Translations under genes and position numbers: made by a program
Shown: positions 9,261 to 18,900 of the stretch, in pieces
How the letters are laid out: the number at the start of each line of letters is the position of its first letter
Position numbering within the stretch: position 1 is the stretch's first letter
The notes under the pieces: model-generated
Told to the model about the DNA's origin: nothing
Seen by the model: the letters and a program-made list of their open reading frames with translations, nothing else
Database searches by the model: none
Origin: Microcoleus asticus IPMA8
GTDB lineage: Bacteria > Cyanobacteriota > Cyanobacteriia > Cyanobacteriales > Microcoleaceae
Assembly (NCBI RefSeq): GCF_013179805.1
Contig: NZ_SRRZ01000057.1
Location: 1 to 45,471, forward strand
Direction of reading: 5' to 3'
Length of the DNA stretch: 45,471 bases

Positions 9261-9851
9261 TTAAAAAATATCCGTTAAATCCAACACAAAACCGGGTAGT
9301 ACATCTTCACCGGACAAAGTTGCAGGTTCATCTAAAATTTCTACTTCTTTACCTTGACGGGAGATTTCTACTTTTCTATTTTTGCGATCGAGCAACCATC
9401 CCAACCTCGCTCCATTTTTCACATACAGTTTCATTTTAGCCCGCAATTTTTCTAGGGAGTCAGTGGTCGATCGCAATTCCACCACAAAATCGGGACAAAT
9501 CGGCGCAAATTTCTTTTTTTCTTCAGCAGTTAAAGCATCCCATCTGTCGCGCCGAATCCAAGCAGCATCGGGAGAAATATCTGTACCGTCGGGCAGTTTA
9601 AATCCAGTAGAAGAATCAAAAGCAATTCCCAAATGCTTATTTTGTCTGCTCCAAGATTGAAGTTGATAGGATAAGTCAATGTTGAAATTACCAGTCTCGC
9701 TACCTGTAGGTGGCATAATAATCAATCCTCCACTAGCAGTGCGCTCAAATCTCAAATCCCGGTTGTCTAGACACAACTGAAAAAACTGCTCGTCTGTTAA
9801 TTCGAGCGTTAATTCTAGGGGAGAATTGAGGGCGATAGTTTGTGATTCCAT
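9261..9851 (-). CDS. Uma2 family (DUF820) PD-(D/E)XK nuclease-fold protein
   Basis: About 196 residues from ATG 9851 (MESQTIALNS). This start is preferred over the in-frame TTG at 9863 because GGAGG sits seven bases before the ATG. Family marks: LTDEQFFQLCLDNRDLRFER, then GGLIIMPPTG, the acidic SPDAAWIRRDRW and PDFVVELRS, then a Lys-bearing AKMKLYVKNGARLGWLLDR. These make up the restriction-endonuclease-like core (D...ExK-like). Uma2 proteins are very abundant in cyanobacteria; most have no known substrate and are often mobile or toxin-like. It stands alone, with a short repeat array directly upstream of its ribosome-binding site. Confidence 0.9.
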   Translation of the reverse strand: MESQTIALNSPLELTLELTDEQFFQLCLDNRDLRFERTASGGLIIMPPTGSETGNFNIDLSYQLQSWSRQNKHLGIAFDSSTGFKLPDGTDISPDAAWIRRDRWDALTAEEKKKFAPICPDFVVELRSTTDSLEKLRAKMKLYVKNGARLGWLLDRKNRKVEISRQGKEVEILDEPATLSGEDVLPGFVLDLTDIF

Positions 9852-9880
9852 AACTGCCTCCAAATATTACACGAGTAAAA

Positions 9881-9930
9881 TGTCAACAGTTAACAGTTAA
9901 CAGTTAACCGTCAACAGTTGACAGTCAACA
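9881..9930. repeat. Short tandem/inverted repeat array (AACAGTT units)
   Basis: About 50 bases made of GTCAACAGTTAACAGTTAAC-type units, each a near-palindrome. The array ends 30 bases upstream of the Uma2 start and begins just after the stop of the next minus-strand gene, filling the whole spacer. It resembles the short-sequence repeats common in filamentous cyanobacteria. Confidence 0.7.
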
Positions 9931-9935
9931 AATAA

Positions 9936-10442
9936 CTAAGTCTCTGTATAACCTTGGATATTTTCCGGTTCAAACTGCTGCAAAATATTCGCAGCTTTCC
10001 CAGTCAAATCGTCAGTACCCTTAACCGCAATCAAAAATTTACCCGCATTCAAACGGTTGCGGTAGGGCAAAGCATCGCCGCTACCAAAAGCCATACCGCC
10101 CGCGCCTCCTACAAAAACGCTGCCCATCGCAGCGGCGATCGCACCGAGTAAGCCACCGATCGCGTGATCGCCAATTTCGCCCGCCCACGCAAAAGTCTTC
10201 AACTCAGTCATCAGACTGAAAGTAACGCCAGCAATAAAGCCAAAGGGAATCAGCCAAACAGCCATGAGTTTAGCTTGTTTCTTCGCTTGCTGGTTGGGGT
10301 CGATCAAGCCAAATTCATCAGCAGTTTTGTAGCCGCGGCCCAAAATGCTCACTTGCTTCATAGGCAAGCCTTCTTTTTCCAGAGCACAGTAGGCAGCTTC
10401 GGCTTGAATTCGATCGGGCAGTACGGCGATAAGATAATTCAT
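9936..10442 (-). CDS. Conserved glycine-rich membrane protein, function unknown
   Basis: 168 residues from ATG 10442 (MNYLIAVLPDRIQAEAAYCA); an in-frame TTG two codons upstream is less likely, as AGGA lies ~11 bases before the ATG. The N-terminal ~65 residues look like a small alpha/beta domain similar to the openings of heat-induced or general-stress stretch proteins. Next come a hydrophobic segment (LMAVWLIPFGFIAGVTFSLM) and a glycine/alanine-zipper membrane segment (AIGGLLGAIAAAMGSVFVGG). The C-terminus returns to an alpha/beta strand pattern (KFLIAVKGTDDL). Such proteins are widespread in cyanobacteria and uncharacterised. Probably inner or thylakoid membrane. The spacer upstream (10443-10730, before divergent serA) shows no gene and should carry both promoters. 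Confidence 0.75.
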   Translation of the reverse strand: MNYLIAVLPDRIQAEAAYCALEKEGLPMKQVSILGRGYKTADEFGLIDPNQQAKKQAKLMAVWLIPFGFIAGVTFSLMTELKTFAWAGEIGDHAIGGLLGAIAAAMGSVFVGGAGGMAFGSGDALPYRNRLNAGKFLIAVKGTDDLTGKAANILQQFEPENIQGYTET

Positions 10443-10730
10443 TGACAATAATTCCTGATAGTTAGGCTGAAATAGCCAAAGTCTATTATATCCCGAAAAG
10501 ACATACTAGCTAAGCAATTGGGGGATTTTAACACGGCCGTAAACTCCGATCGCCCGCAAAGCTAAAATATTTCACGCAAAAAACGGCCGACCTTGACCGA
10601 ATACAGATACAATTCAAACTGCACAAAGGCAAGCTTGAGCTGAGCTGTTAGATACTGCTCTAAGTCTAAGTCTCAACTTTGAGCTCGCCAACGCTCGGTC
10701 TATTTTTACTATTGCACTCAATTGCTTGCT

Positions 10731-12314
10731 ATGCCTAAAGTTCTAGTATCCGATCCGATCGACCAAGCCGGAATTGACATCCTCTCCCAAGTCGCCCAAG
10801 TTGACGTAAACACAGGACTCTCAGCCGAACAACTGGTAAAAATTATTCCAGATTACGACGCTTTAATGATTCGTTCTGGCACCCAAGTTACCAAAGAAAT
10901 CATTGAAGCCGGGAATTCACTCAAAATCATCGGCAGAGCCGGCGTCGGCGTAGATAATGTCGATGTACCCGCCGCTACCCGCAAAGGAATTGTAGTCGTC
11001 AATTCCCCCGAAGGCAACACGATCGCCGCAGCCGAACACGCGATCGCCATGATGCTCTCCATGTCGCGCCACATCCCGGAAGCCAACGCATCCGTCAAAG
11101 CGGGTAAATGGGAACGCAACCGCTTTATCGGCGTAGAAGTTTACAAAAAAACCCTCGGCATCGTCGGTTTGGGCAAAATCGGCTCCCACCTCGCCGCCGC
11201 AGCCAAAGCAATGGGCATGAAACTGCTGGCCTACGACCCCTTCATCTCCACCGAACGAGCCGAACAGTTGGGCTGCCGCTTGGTAGAACTCGAACTGCTG
11301 ATGCGCGAATCCGACTACATCACCCTGCACATCCCCAAAACGCCGGAAACCCTGCACTTAATTAACGCTGAAGTGCTCTCGAAAATGAAGCCCACGGCCC
11401 GCATCATAAACTGCGCCAGAGGCGGCATCATCGACGAAGCAGCCCTAGCAGAAGCCATCAAAGAAGGTAAGATCGCCGGCGCAGCTATAGACGTTTACGA
11501 ACACGAACCCCTGGAAGCCGATTCCCCGCTGCGGAATGTCGGCCAGAACATCGTGCTGACGCCCCACTTGGGAGCATCCACAGCGGAAGCTCAGGTGAAT
11601 GTGGCGATCGACGTTGCCGAACAAATTCGCGACGTGCTGTTGGGATTGCCCGCGCGATCGGCTGTGAATATACCCGGCATTTTCCCAGACTCGATCGAAA
11701 AACTCAAACCCTACCTGCAACTCGCCGAAACCCTCGGCAACCTCGTCAGCCAGCTAGCGGGAGGCCGAGTCGATTACCTCAACGTTCAACTGCAAGGCGA
11801 ATTAGCCAACAACCAAAGCCAGCCCGTAGTCGTTGCCGCCCTCAAAGGCCTGCTCTCCCAAGCCCTGCGAGAGCGCGTTAACTACGTCAACGCCAGCATT
11901 GAAGCCAAAGAACGCGGAATTCGGGTCGTCGAAACCAGAGACGCCTCGATTCGCGACTATACCGGTTCCCTGCACCTCTCGGCCAAGGGAACCCTCGGCG
12001 AACACACCGTGACAGGTGCAGTGCTCGGCGAAAGCGAAATTCGGATTACCAGCGTTGACGATTTCCCGGTCAACGTTTCCCCCACTCACCATATGCTGTT
12101 TACCCTGCACCGCGATATGCCGGGGATTATCGGCAAAATTGGTTCCCAATTGGGCAGTTTTAATGTCAATATTGCCAGTATGCAGGTAGGCCGTAAAATC
12201 GTGCGAGGCGATGCGGTGATGGTTTTGAGCCTCGATGACCCTCTACCAGAAGGGATACTGGCCGAGATCCTCAAAGTTCCGGGAATTCGGGATGCTTACA
12301 CGGTAAATCTTTGA
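10731..12314 (+). CDS. serA: D-3-phosphoglycerate dehydrogenase
   Basis: 527 residues from ATG 10731 (MPKVLVSDPIDQAGIDIL). Catalyses NAD-dependent oxidation of 3-phosphoglycerate, the first step of serine synthesis. The Rossmann motif GLGKIGSHLA begins near residue 146; the catalytic His279 lies in TPHLGAST; the substrate-site arginine lies in RAGVGVDNVD. The long-form enzyme continues into an intervening domain and a C-terminal ACT domain from ~455 (LFTLHRDMPGIIGKIGSQLG), where serine feedback binds in relatives. Length and order fit the long cyanobacterial form. Same strand as prmA, 184 bases upstream of it; the spacer holds TAAAATC and CAGTTCCC-type short repeats. Confidence 0.97.
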   Translation: MPKVLVSDPIDQAGIDILSQVAQVDVNTGLSAEQLVKIIPDYDALMIRSGTQVTKEIIEAGNSLKIIGRAGVGVDNVDVPAATRKGIVVVNSPEGNTIAAAEHAIAMMLSMSRHIPEANASVKAGKWERNRFIGVEVYKKTLGIVGLGKIGSHLAAAAKAMGMKLLAYDPFISTERAEQLGCRLVELELLMRESDYITLHIPKTPETLHLINAEVLSKMKPTARIINCARGGIIDEAALAEAIKEGKIAGAAIDVYEHEPLEADSPLRNVGQNIVLTPHLGASTAEAQVNVAIDVAEQIRDVLLGLPARSAVNIPGIFPDSIEKLKPYLQLAETLGNLVSQLAGGRVDYLNVQLQGELANNQSQPVVVAALKGLLSQALRERVNYVNASIEAKERGIRVVETRDASIRDYTGSLHLSAKGTLGEHTVTGAVLGESEIRITSVDDFPVNVSPTHHMLFTLHRDMPGIIGKIGSQLGSFNVNIASMQVGRKIVRGDAVMVLSLDDPLPEGILAEILKVPGIRDAYTVNL

Positions 12315-12467
12315 TGGATTTTGGAGTTTAGATTTTGGATGCCAGGACTGATAATTGGTAATGGGTAATTGATCGTTGGTAATTGGCAAGAAAGCGGGAA
12401 TTTTTCTATTAGCCAATCCTTATTCCTCACTCCCCAGTTCCCAGTCTCCAGTTCCCCTGGGCCAATC

Positions 12468-12495
12468 TAAAATCTAAAATCTAAAATCTAAAATC
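12468..12495 (+). repeat. TAAAATC x4 heptamer array
   Basis: Four perfect tandem copies of TAAAATC, ending three bases before the prmA ATG and so covering the place where a ribosome-binding site would be. Other copies of the same heptamer array occur at 26116-26136 (three) and 40092-40119 (four). Tandem heptamers of this kind are a known feature of filamentous cyanobacterial genomes. Confidence 0.9.
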
Positions 12496-12498
12496 GTT

Positions 12499-13389
12499 AT
12501 GGCACATAGCTGGTGGGAAATTAGAATTCTTTGCGACCCGGCGCTGGAAGATATCATCTTTTGGCGTCTGGAACGGTTTAACTGTCGGGGAACTGCTACT
12601 GAGCTCAAAAGCAATTCCTGCCTGATGTCGGCTTATTTGCCCGAAGAACAGGCAGGATTGCTGGATTTGGCCGCTCTGTCTCTGTGGCTGCGCCAAGATG
12701 CTCTGTGTGTAGGCTTGCCCCTACCTGCGATGCAGTGGGATTTGATTGAAGAGGAAGACTGGGGCAGCACTTGGAAGCAGCACTGGCAGCCTCAAGAAGT
12801 GGGCGATCGCTTTTTAATTAATCCGGCCTGGCTGCCCCCACCGACTGATACCGATCGCGTTATTTTGCGTTTAGATCCCGGTGTGGCTTTCGGTACCGGT
12901 GCTCACGCTACTACTCAACTTTGTCTGGAGTCGCTGGAAATGCGTCTCGGTTTTGATGACAAAGAGTGCATCGTTGCCGATATCGGCTGCGGATCGGGTA
13001 TTTTGTCGATCGGCGCGGTGTTGTTGGGCGCTACAAAAGTTTATGCTTTGGATACCGATCCTTTGGCAGTGCGATCGACCATTAGCAACAGACTACTCAA
13101 CCGCGTTAATTCTCAGCAGTTAGTTGCAGATCTCGGCAGTATCGATCGCTTGAAAGAAATGGTAGATGAGCCGATCGACGGTTTGATCTGCAATATTTTA
13201 GCAGAAGTAATCATTGATTTAATCCCGCAGTTCACTGCAATTAGCAAACCGACTACTTGGGCCGTGCTCAGCGGCATTTTGCTCGAACAAGCTAAGCCAA
13301 TTGCCGATACTCTCGAACAGCACGGCTGGATTGTCGCTACTCTGTGGAAGCGCCAAGATTGGTGTTGTTTTAATATTCGGCGCAGTTAG
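12499..13389 (+). CDS. prmA: Ribosomal protein L11 methyltransferase
   Basis: 296 residues. Transfers methyl groups from S-adenosylmethionine to lysines and the N-terminus of ribosomal protein L11. The signature LDPGVAFGTGAHATTQLCLE precedes the SAM-binding motif I VADIGCGSGILSIGA (~160-173), then the acidic ALDTDPLAV and the catalytic-site NIL (CNILAEVIIDLIPQ). The N-terminal L11-recognition domain (MAHSWWEIRI) is present. The ATG at 12499 follows a heptamer repeat array with no visible Shine-Dalgarno sequence, so translation may be leader-poor. Runs downstream of serA. Confidence 0.95.
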   Translation: MAHSWWEIRILCDPALEDIIFWRLERFNCRGTATELKSNSCLMSAYLPEEQAGLLDLAALSLWLRQDALCVGLPLPAMQWDLIEEEDWGSTWKQHWQPQEVGDRFLINPAWLPPPTDTDRVILRLDPGVAFGTGAHATTQLCLESLEMRLGFDDKECIVADIGCGSGILSIGAVLLGATKVYALDTDPLAVRSTISNRLLNRVNSQQLVADLGSIDRLKEMVDEPIDGLICNILAEVIIDLIPQFTAISKPTTWAVLSGILLEQAKPIADTLEQHGWIVATLWKRQDWCCFNIRRS

Positions 13390-13561
13390 CGTTTTTAGAT
13401 TTGAGAGTTGAGATTTTAGGACTGTTGTATTCATTCTGAGCCATCTGGATTACTTGGTATGCGATCGGGTTCAACCTCTCGCACAGCTTGATATATTTAT
13501 TGATAAAAAGTAGAAGTAATCGCGCTACTATGAAAGTATAAACAGCTTGAACAAGAAAGCT

Positions 13562-14077
13562 ATGGACGTTGAAGAACTATATAGGCGTTATGCTACCGGA
13601 GAGAGAGATTTCCCTGGAGTTGATTTAAGTCGTGCTAACTTAAACGTTGCTGGCGTGGGTGATATCAGAGACCTCGAACCAGGTCAAAATGACTTGAGCG
13701 GTATCAATCTCAGCAGTGCTAACTTGACTAGAGCAAAAATGAGTCATGTTAATCTCAGCGCTGCTAACTTGAGTAGTGCTAACCTAGACTCTGCTACCCT
13801 ATGTGGTACTATATTGACTGGTGCCAATTTGAGGAAAGCTATTTTAGATTATGCCGACCTGGTATGCGACCTAATTGATGTTGACTGGAGAGAAGCCAGC
13901 CTGTTTTGTACAGGATTGGCTGGTACTGACCTAACCAGAGCTAACTTGATGGGGGCAACATTTCAAGTTCATGTAGAGGGGCGTTTGATTTTCCTTGATA
14001 CTATCATGCCAGATGGTACTATTAATAATGAAAATTATCCCTCAAAAAATAAGTATAGCAACCGCCAACGCGGTTAG
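13562..14077 (+). CDS. Pentapeptide-repeat protein 1
   Basis: About 171 residues from ATG 13562 (MDVEELYRRYATGERDFPGV); a TTG five codons upstream is the alternative. It is built of A(N/D)LxX pentapeptides (SRANLNVAG, SSANLTRAKM, SAANLSSANLDSATL, TGANLRKAIL), which fold as a right-handed quadrilateral beta-helix. It ends with the TIMPDG tail shared by the other two copies here. The function of such cytoplasmic or lumenal cyanobacterial proteins is mostly unknown. The gene and ~38 bases upstream are duplicated at 15269 onward (constant offset of 1745 bases up to the ATG). Spacer 14078-14268 holds no gene. Confidence 0.85.
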   Translation: MDVEELYRRYATGERDFPGVDLSRANLNVAGVGDIRDLEPGQNDLSGINLSSANLTRAKMSHVNLSAANLSSANLDSATLCGTILTGANLRKAILDYADLVCDLIDVDWREASLFCTGLAGTDLTRANLMGATFQVHVEGRLIFLDTIMPDGTINNENYPSKNKYSNRQRG

Positions 14078-14268
14078 GATCTAAACTAGAAGTATTCCAT
14101 TTTGCTGCTTCTAAATTTCATTAAAAGTCAATAGCCTGGTAGGTCAAGCCAGCTTTCCAGACTAATTTGTTTGCTGTCTAGACCATCAGCCTTCTGATTC
14201 GATTATTTACTCAATCTCCAGAGGGAATATTTGAGAAAAAGTCAAGGTCAGTCAACTCCTCGATTTGC

Positions 14269-14835
14269 TTAATCGTCAGTTTCTATCTCAGCATCTTCAT
14301 CAGTCACAACTTGTCCATCTGGCATGATAGTATTTCGCTTGTAGCTGTCGCCTAAATCGCAACCTTCAACAAGTGCTCCTCTCAAATTGGCCTCGTACAG
14401 ATAAGTTTCACCCATCATTGCACCTCTAAGGTCTGCTCCTTCCAGATTGGCTCGATCTAAGCTAACTTCAAATAAACAAGCATTTTGCAGGTTGGCATTT
14501 CGGAGATTAGTAAATCCGAAATTAGTACCTGTCAAGTTGGCATTACTTAGGTTAGCTCTCTCCAATGAAGCTCTTTCTAGATTAGTTTCTAAACTAGCAT
14601 TAGACAAATCTGCTTCGTCCAGGATAGCATGACTTAAATCAGCATCTTCCAATCTAGCCGCTCTGAAAATAGTACGTCTGAGATTGCTTTCTTTCAGCAT
14701 GGCACCTCTTAAGTCAGCTTCACTGAAATCAGCCTCACTCAAGTTTACGCCTCTTAGTTCTGCATCTTCTAGATTAACCCGACGAAAATCTCTTTCACCC
14801 GCTGCGTATCTTTTGAGCAGTTCTTCTGCGTTCAT
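14269..14835 (-). CDS. Pentapeptide-repeat protein 2
   Basis: 188 residues: MNAEELLKRYAAGERDFRRV followed by about 25 uninterrupted pentapeptides (LRGVNLSEADFSEADLRGAM, LSNANLTGTNFGFTNLRNAN, LEGADLRGAMM), ending NTIMPDGQVVTDEDAEIETD. It is a regular right-handed beta-helix with an acidic tail. It has the same N-terminal cap as the two plus-strand paralogues, so all three belong to one family, but this copy is more diverged and lies on the opposite strand between them. No membrane segment or signal peptide. Function unknown. I see no fluoroquinolone-resistance (Qnr)-type loop or gyrase context. Confidence 0.85.
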   Translation of the reverse strand: MNAEELLKRYAAGERDFRRVNLEDAELRGVNLSEADFSEADLRGAMLKESNLRRTIFRAARLEDADLSHAILDEADLSNASLETNLERASLERANLSNANLTGTNFGFTNLRNANLQNACLFEVSLDRANLEGADLRGAMMGETYLYEANLRGALVEGCDLGDSYKRNTIMPDGQVVTDEDAEIETDD

Positions 14836-14981
14836 AACTTGCCTCTTTAATCTATTTACACTTTCAAATGATGCTGAAGTTCTATCCTCTGGGGTAAGTC
14901 CTGACTAATGAAGTTTAAGTGCCTTATTAGCCAGGAAAAGTCATTTATAAAAGAGGGCTAGAACTATCTGTTTCGATCGTC

Positions 14982-15265
14982 GCATAATTTGGTTGAGCGC
15001 GATCGACCCCAATCCTCTCCAGTTCTGCGTGCAAAGCCGGAGCCTCACTTGCAGATAGCTGATTCACATCAACCAGAGCGCTTGTAGACACGCTCGGTAA
15101 CTCTTCACCATTATGAGAAGACCAACCAGGAATCGCATCATAAAAAATAATTCGACTACCACCCTACGGATTGAAAATAGCATCAAAATTGCCGTTAAAC
15201 AGAGTGGTAACTGCAAAATCCCCCCGCATCCTGGCATCATAAGTATTGTCAAAATCAACCGGGAT
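14982..15265 (-). pseudogene. Decayed partial copy of the giant hydrolase/nuclease gene
   Basis: These 284 bases align base for base, without indels, to 17295-17578 inside the neighbouring giant gene (constant offset 2313). They encode the same stretch (FNGNFDA...FNP...GG, AIPGWS, LVDVNQLSA). One codon, CAG in the parent, is TAG here (after FNP), and many substitutions have built up. There is no start, and both ends stop abruptly. The right end abuts the duplicated 5' flank of pentapeptide gene 3. This is a non-functional relic of a local duplication. Confidence 0.85.
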
Positions 15266-15306
15266 AGTGCTAATATGAAAGTATCAACAACTTGCACAAA
15301 AAAGCT

Positions 15307-15903
15307 ATGGACGTTGAAGAACTATATAGACGTTACGCTGCGGGAGAGAGAGATTTCCCTGGAGTTGATTTAAGTCATGCTGACTTAAACGTTGCTAACG
15401 TGGAAGACCTCGAAGAACTCGAACCAGGTCAAAATTACTTGAGCGGTATCAATCTCAGCGGTGCTAACTTGACTAGAGCCGATTTGAGTTGTGTTAATCT
15501 CAGCGATGCTGACTTAAACGGTACTGAACTATATGATACCAGACTGAAAAATGTCAACCTAAGTGGTGCTAACTTAAGCGGTGCTGATATGAACTCAAGC
15601 ATCTTGGAGCAGGTCGAGTTGAATGATGCCAACCTCAGTGAGACCTCTCTCTGCCACGCCACCATAAGAGATTCTAGTCTCAAGCGAGTTAATCTTGAGG
15701 GAGCTATGCTGGCGGAAGTGTATATGACCAACTGCGATCTAGAAGGCGCTAACTTGAAAAAAGTTATGTTAGAGGAAGCAGGTTTTTCCAACTGCCACCT
15801 GAGAGATGCCATTTTCGACGAAGATAACTGGTGGGGTCGTTGTTATGTGAGAAACACTATCATGCCGGGAGGAAACACTCTCACAAACGTGATTGAGGAC
15901 TGA
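15307..15903 (+). CDS. Pentapeptide-repeat protein 3
   Basis: 198 residues from ATG 15307 (MDVEELYRRYAAGERDFPGV); a TTG five codons upstream is the alternative. The first ~55 residues are almost identical to paralogue 1, including the non-repeat break ELEPGQN; paralogue 3 then carries more coils (LTRADLSCVNLSDADLNGTE, LSGANLSGADMNSSILEQVE). The tail NTIMPGG matches the other copies. The region from 15269 to the start is collinear with 13524-13562, so the duplication included the 5' leader. It converges with the giant gene, whose stop lies 47 bases beyond its own. Function unknown; right-handed beta-helix fold expected. Confidence 0.85.
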   Translation: MDVEELYRRYAAGERDFPGVDLSHADLNVANVEDLEELEPGQNYLSGINLSGANLTRADLSCVNLSDADLNGTELYDTRLKNVNLSGANLSGADMNSSILEQVELNDANLSETSLCHATIRDSSLKRVNLEGAMLAEVYMTNCDLEGANLKKVMLEEAGFSNCHLRDAIFDEDNWWGRCYVRNTIMPGGNTLTNVIED

Positions 15904-15949
15904 AGCGGAGACAGGATGTACACCCGCTTCATGAGAAATCAGTGTTGTG

Positions 15950-18900
15950 CTAACTAGGCAGTAATCCGTTATCTCTCTCCTCTATTTTATCTTGAATAGT
16001 CTCAGGTAAGTTGGAGAGGAAGTTATATCCTGTTAATCCTTCCAAGTAATCAATACTTACCTGCCAATCTTGCCAATTACTCCAACTCGTGATTTGGCGA
16101 TTGGTTTCCCCCGGTAGTGGGAAGTCTCTCGGAGTAACCAGAGATTCTCGATTAGGCACCATGATAGCAACCACTTCCGTGTTAGCTGTAATGTCGTCAA
16201 TACTCTGACCTGCAACCAGAGGTACTACGATTTTCCAAGTAAAATCAGGAATCAAAATTCCTTTGGGATTCACTGTCCAAGTTCCCTTGGGATCGAGTTC
16301 CGTGCGACCATCTGGGCGTACTGAAACTTTGTTTCCGATCGCCTTATTTGGATCGTACCCATATCCGCCGGCAACAATGTAATAATCTCTCGCTACACTG
16401 GGATTTTTAAGGGAGGTACGAATATTGCTTTCAAAATTTTGCCATGCACCGCGATTATTATCTTCATGCTGAGGCAGCATATTTGAGGTGAGGAATGTAG
16501 AGTAAACATCCTTAGTGGTACGATCGCGGTCTGCTACTGGAGTCATATGCCCTCTTTCCATCCCACGCTGGTTCCGTCGATAATCAGGCCCCTCTGTACG
16601 CACCCAGCTACTAGGCAGATCGTTATCTCCAAGCCAGGGATAGTCTACTTTCTCTGCCAGATAAGTTCCCTCTGGAAAACCTGCGGGAGGATATCCAGAT
16701 GGGGCAGTCTTTGGTCCTGGTCTTGTTGTATTACCTAGCCAACTTTTGTTGAGCTGCCAACTCACCCAATTGGGGCCTTTGGTAGCATCGTTGTATGAAA
16801 GCGTGTACTGTGGCTTCTCGATTAGGTAGTTTTCACGGTGAGTAGTTTCAGAAGACCGGGCAAAGCTGGGATTCCCAAGTTTGGTAGAAATGCTTTGGAA
16901 GAAAACATCATCCAGATAAACAGTGCCGTCAGTTAATTCAAACTTGAGAGTCGCTACCTCGCCTCGCAATTCTTCTGGTATGTCTACGTGGAATGTTTCA
17001 AATCCTCGGTCTCCATAACCAATCCTGTAAGTATCGGTGTCGGGATAGCCTACGGGGTAAGCTATTTCAGAAGAACCTGGATTGACGCGACCATCTGCTG
17101 CTCTGAGATCGATCGTACCATCATCAATAGTTTCTAACAGTTGGTATTCATCGCTAGGTGTGTTGCCTTTGATAGAAACTTTGACTTTTCCATTGGTGGT
17201 AAGTTCAGGTACGTGAAGATTGAACCGCAAAGTTCCCCACTCAGGCACGACAAAACGGTTGTGGGTAATACTTTGACCTGATTCTAACTTCAGAGCATAA
17301 TTTGCTTGAGTTCGATCGACCCCAATGCGATCCAATTCTGCATCCAAAGCCGGAGCATCCGTTGCAGATAGCTGATTCACATCAACGAGATTGCTTGTAG
17401 TTACACTCGCTGACGTTTCACCATTATGAAAAGACCAACCAGGAATCGCATCAGAAAAAAGAGTCCGATTACCACCCTGCGGATTAAAAACAGCATCAAA
17501 ATTGCCGTTAAACAAAGTAGGAACCGCAAAATCTCCCCGCATTCTGGCATCATAAGTATTGTCAAAATCTACCGGTATGCGCTCTACAGATGTCTGCGGC
17601 CGCAACTCCTTCCCGCCGCCCAAAACCGAATAAAACCACCCCGTACCAATTCCCTCCCAAGGAGCACCATCAACACCATGTTCAAAACTGTGTTCCGGCG
17701 TATACCAAGGTGTAACCCGAGCAGAACTGTTCGCAATCTCGCTAAATGAAAAGTCCTTATCGAACAAAGGTTCGCGATACCCATCGCCGCGTCGGCGGAA
17801 AAGAGGATTAGCATCTAAGTTTTCATCGAATGGGAAGTTAGTTGGAAACAAATCTGATGTCCCCCCATACCAGCTCAAAACACGTCCGTGTACAGCTCCC
17901 CTTCCCGCAATACCAACAGTAGGATCGGTTTCCTTCGTAAACCCAGCACGACTGCTATTGTAATCTGGATTATCTTTATTAGTTCCCAGCAAAACCGACA
18001 AATCCGGTTCTCCCAACAGCGGAGCAGTAGCATCGGGATTTTCTGACCTCCAACCTTCTCGCGGAAACTGAAGTCCGGGGGCTGTTTTTCCATCTTCTGT
18101 AGATGGAAGATTGGGAATATCCCGGCCCGCAGGCGAAACCGTACCTCCTGATAAATCCGGTACTGTCTGATAGTAATTATCCGCAAAAGTGACATTTTCC
18201 CAAACCTGAACCTTCGGTTCGCGGAAATCGCCGAAATTATCTGTCACCACATTTAGCCCCGGTTGGTCGAAATCGTGGGGGTCTAAAGTTGTCATCTGAA
18301 GGTCGCGAATATCAGAGTTTTCTTTTCCACCCGCTTCAGGAAAATGAGTCCCCAAACGCTGAATAATTTCGCTGTTAACAACTGTTCCCCGACTGAAACC
18401 AACAAAATGCAGCGGTGAATTGAAAATTGCTCCTTGTTTGGCCGTGCTATTTTCATCAATAAACAGTTGGTCTAACTGCACGAGGGAAGCAAAGAAAGTA
18501 TCTGCCACTGCTTCGCTAAAACCTGAATCAGGAGCTGCCGATTCATTATTATTCGACCAGTCATTCAGCAGCACTAACGGTTGATTGTTGTCAAGGTATG
18601 GAGCTATGTAACTCTCCAACTTGGTGAGATAGTCGGCGTCATCTTCTGGATTCTCACCTGCTGGGAAATCTGGCGCAACCGCTCCATATTTGTTGACAGG
18701 AACCCAATAACCAGTAGCGAGGTCGTACCTCATCATCAAACCGTTGTCCTCAGCACCTGCATTGGCAATACTATTGCCGAGTTGGTAAAACTCTGAAGGA
18801 ATTCCAGGGTTATCAAAAAAGGGAGCACTAAAGGGAGGCTTGAAGCCATGAGTCAGCACAGTTACGCTGGGGAAGACATCATTACCATCATCGGGCTCGG

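Noticed and set aside
10917..11357. Long minus-strand open frame (146 codons) inside serA
   Set aside because: It is antisense to a well-conserved gene and its translation is Gly/Phe/Asp-rich without any domain; it arises from serA codon bias.
13562..15903. Pentapeptide proteins as fluoroquinolone-resistance (Qnr) or immunity factors
   Set aside because: No Qnr-type loops and no gyrase context; pentapeptide proteins of unknown role are very common in cyanobacteria.
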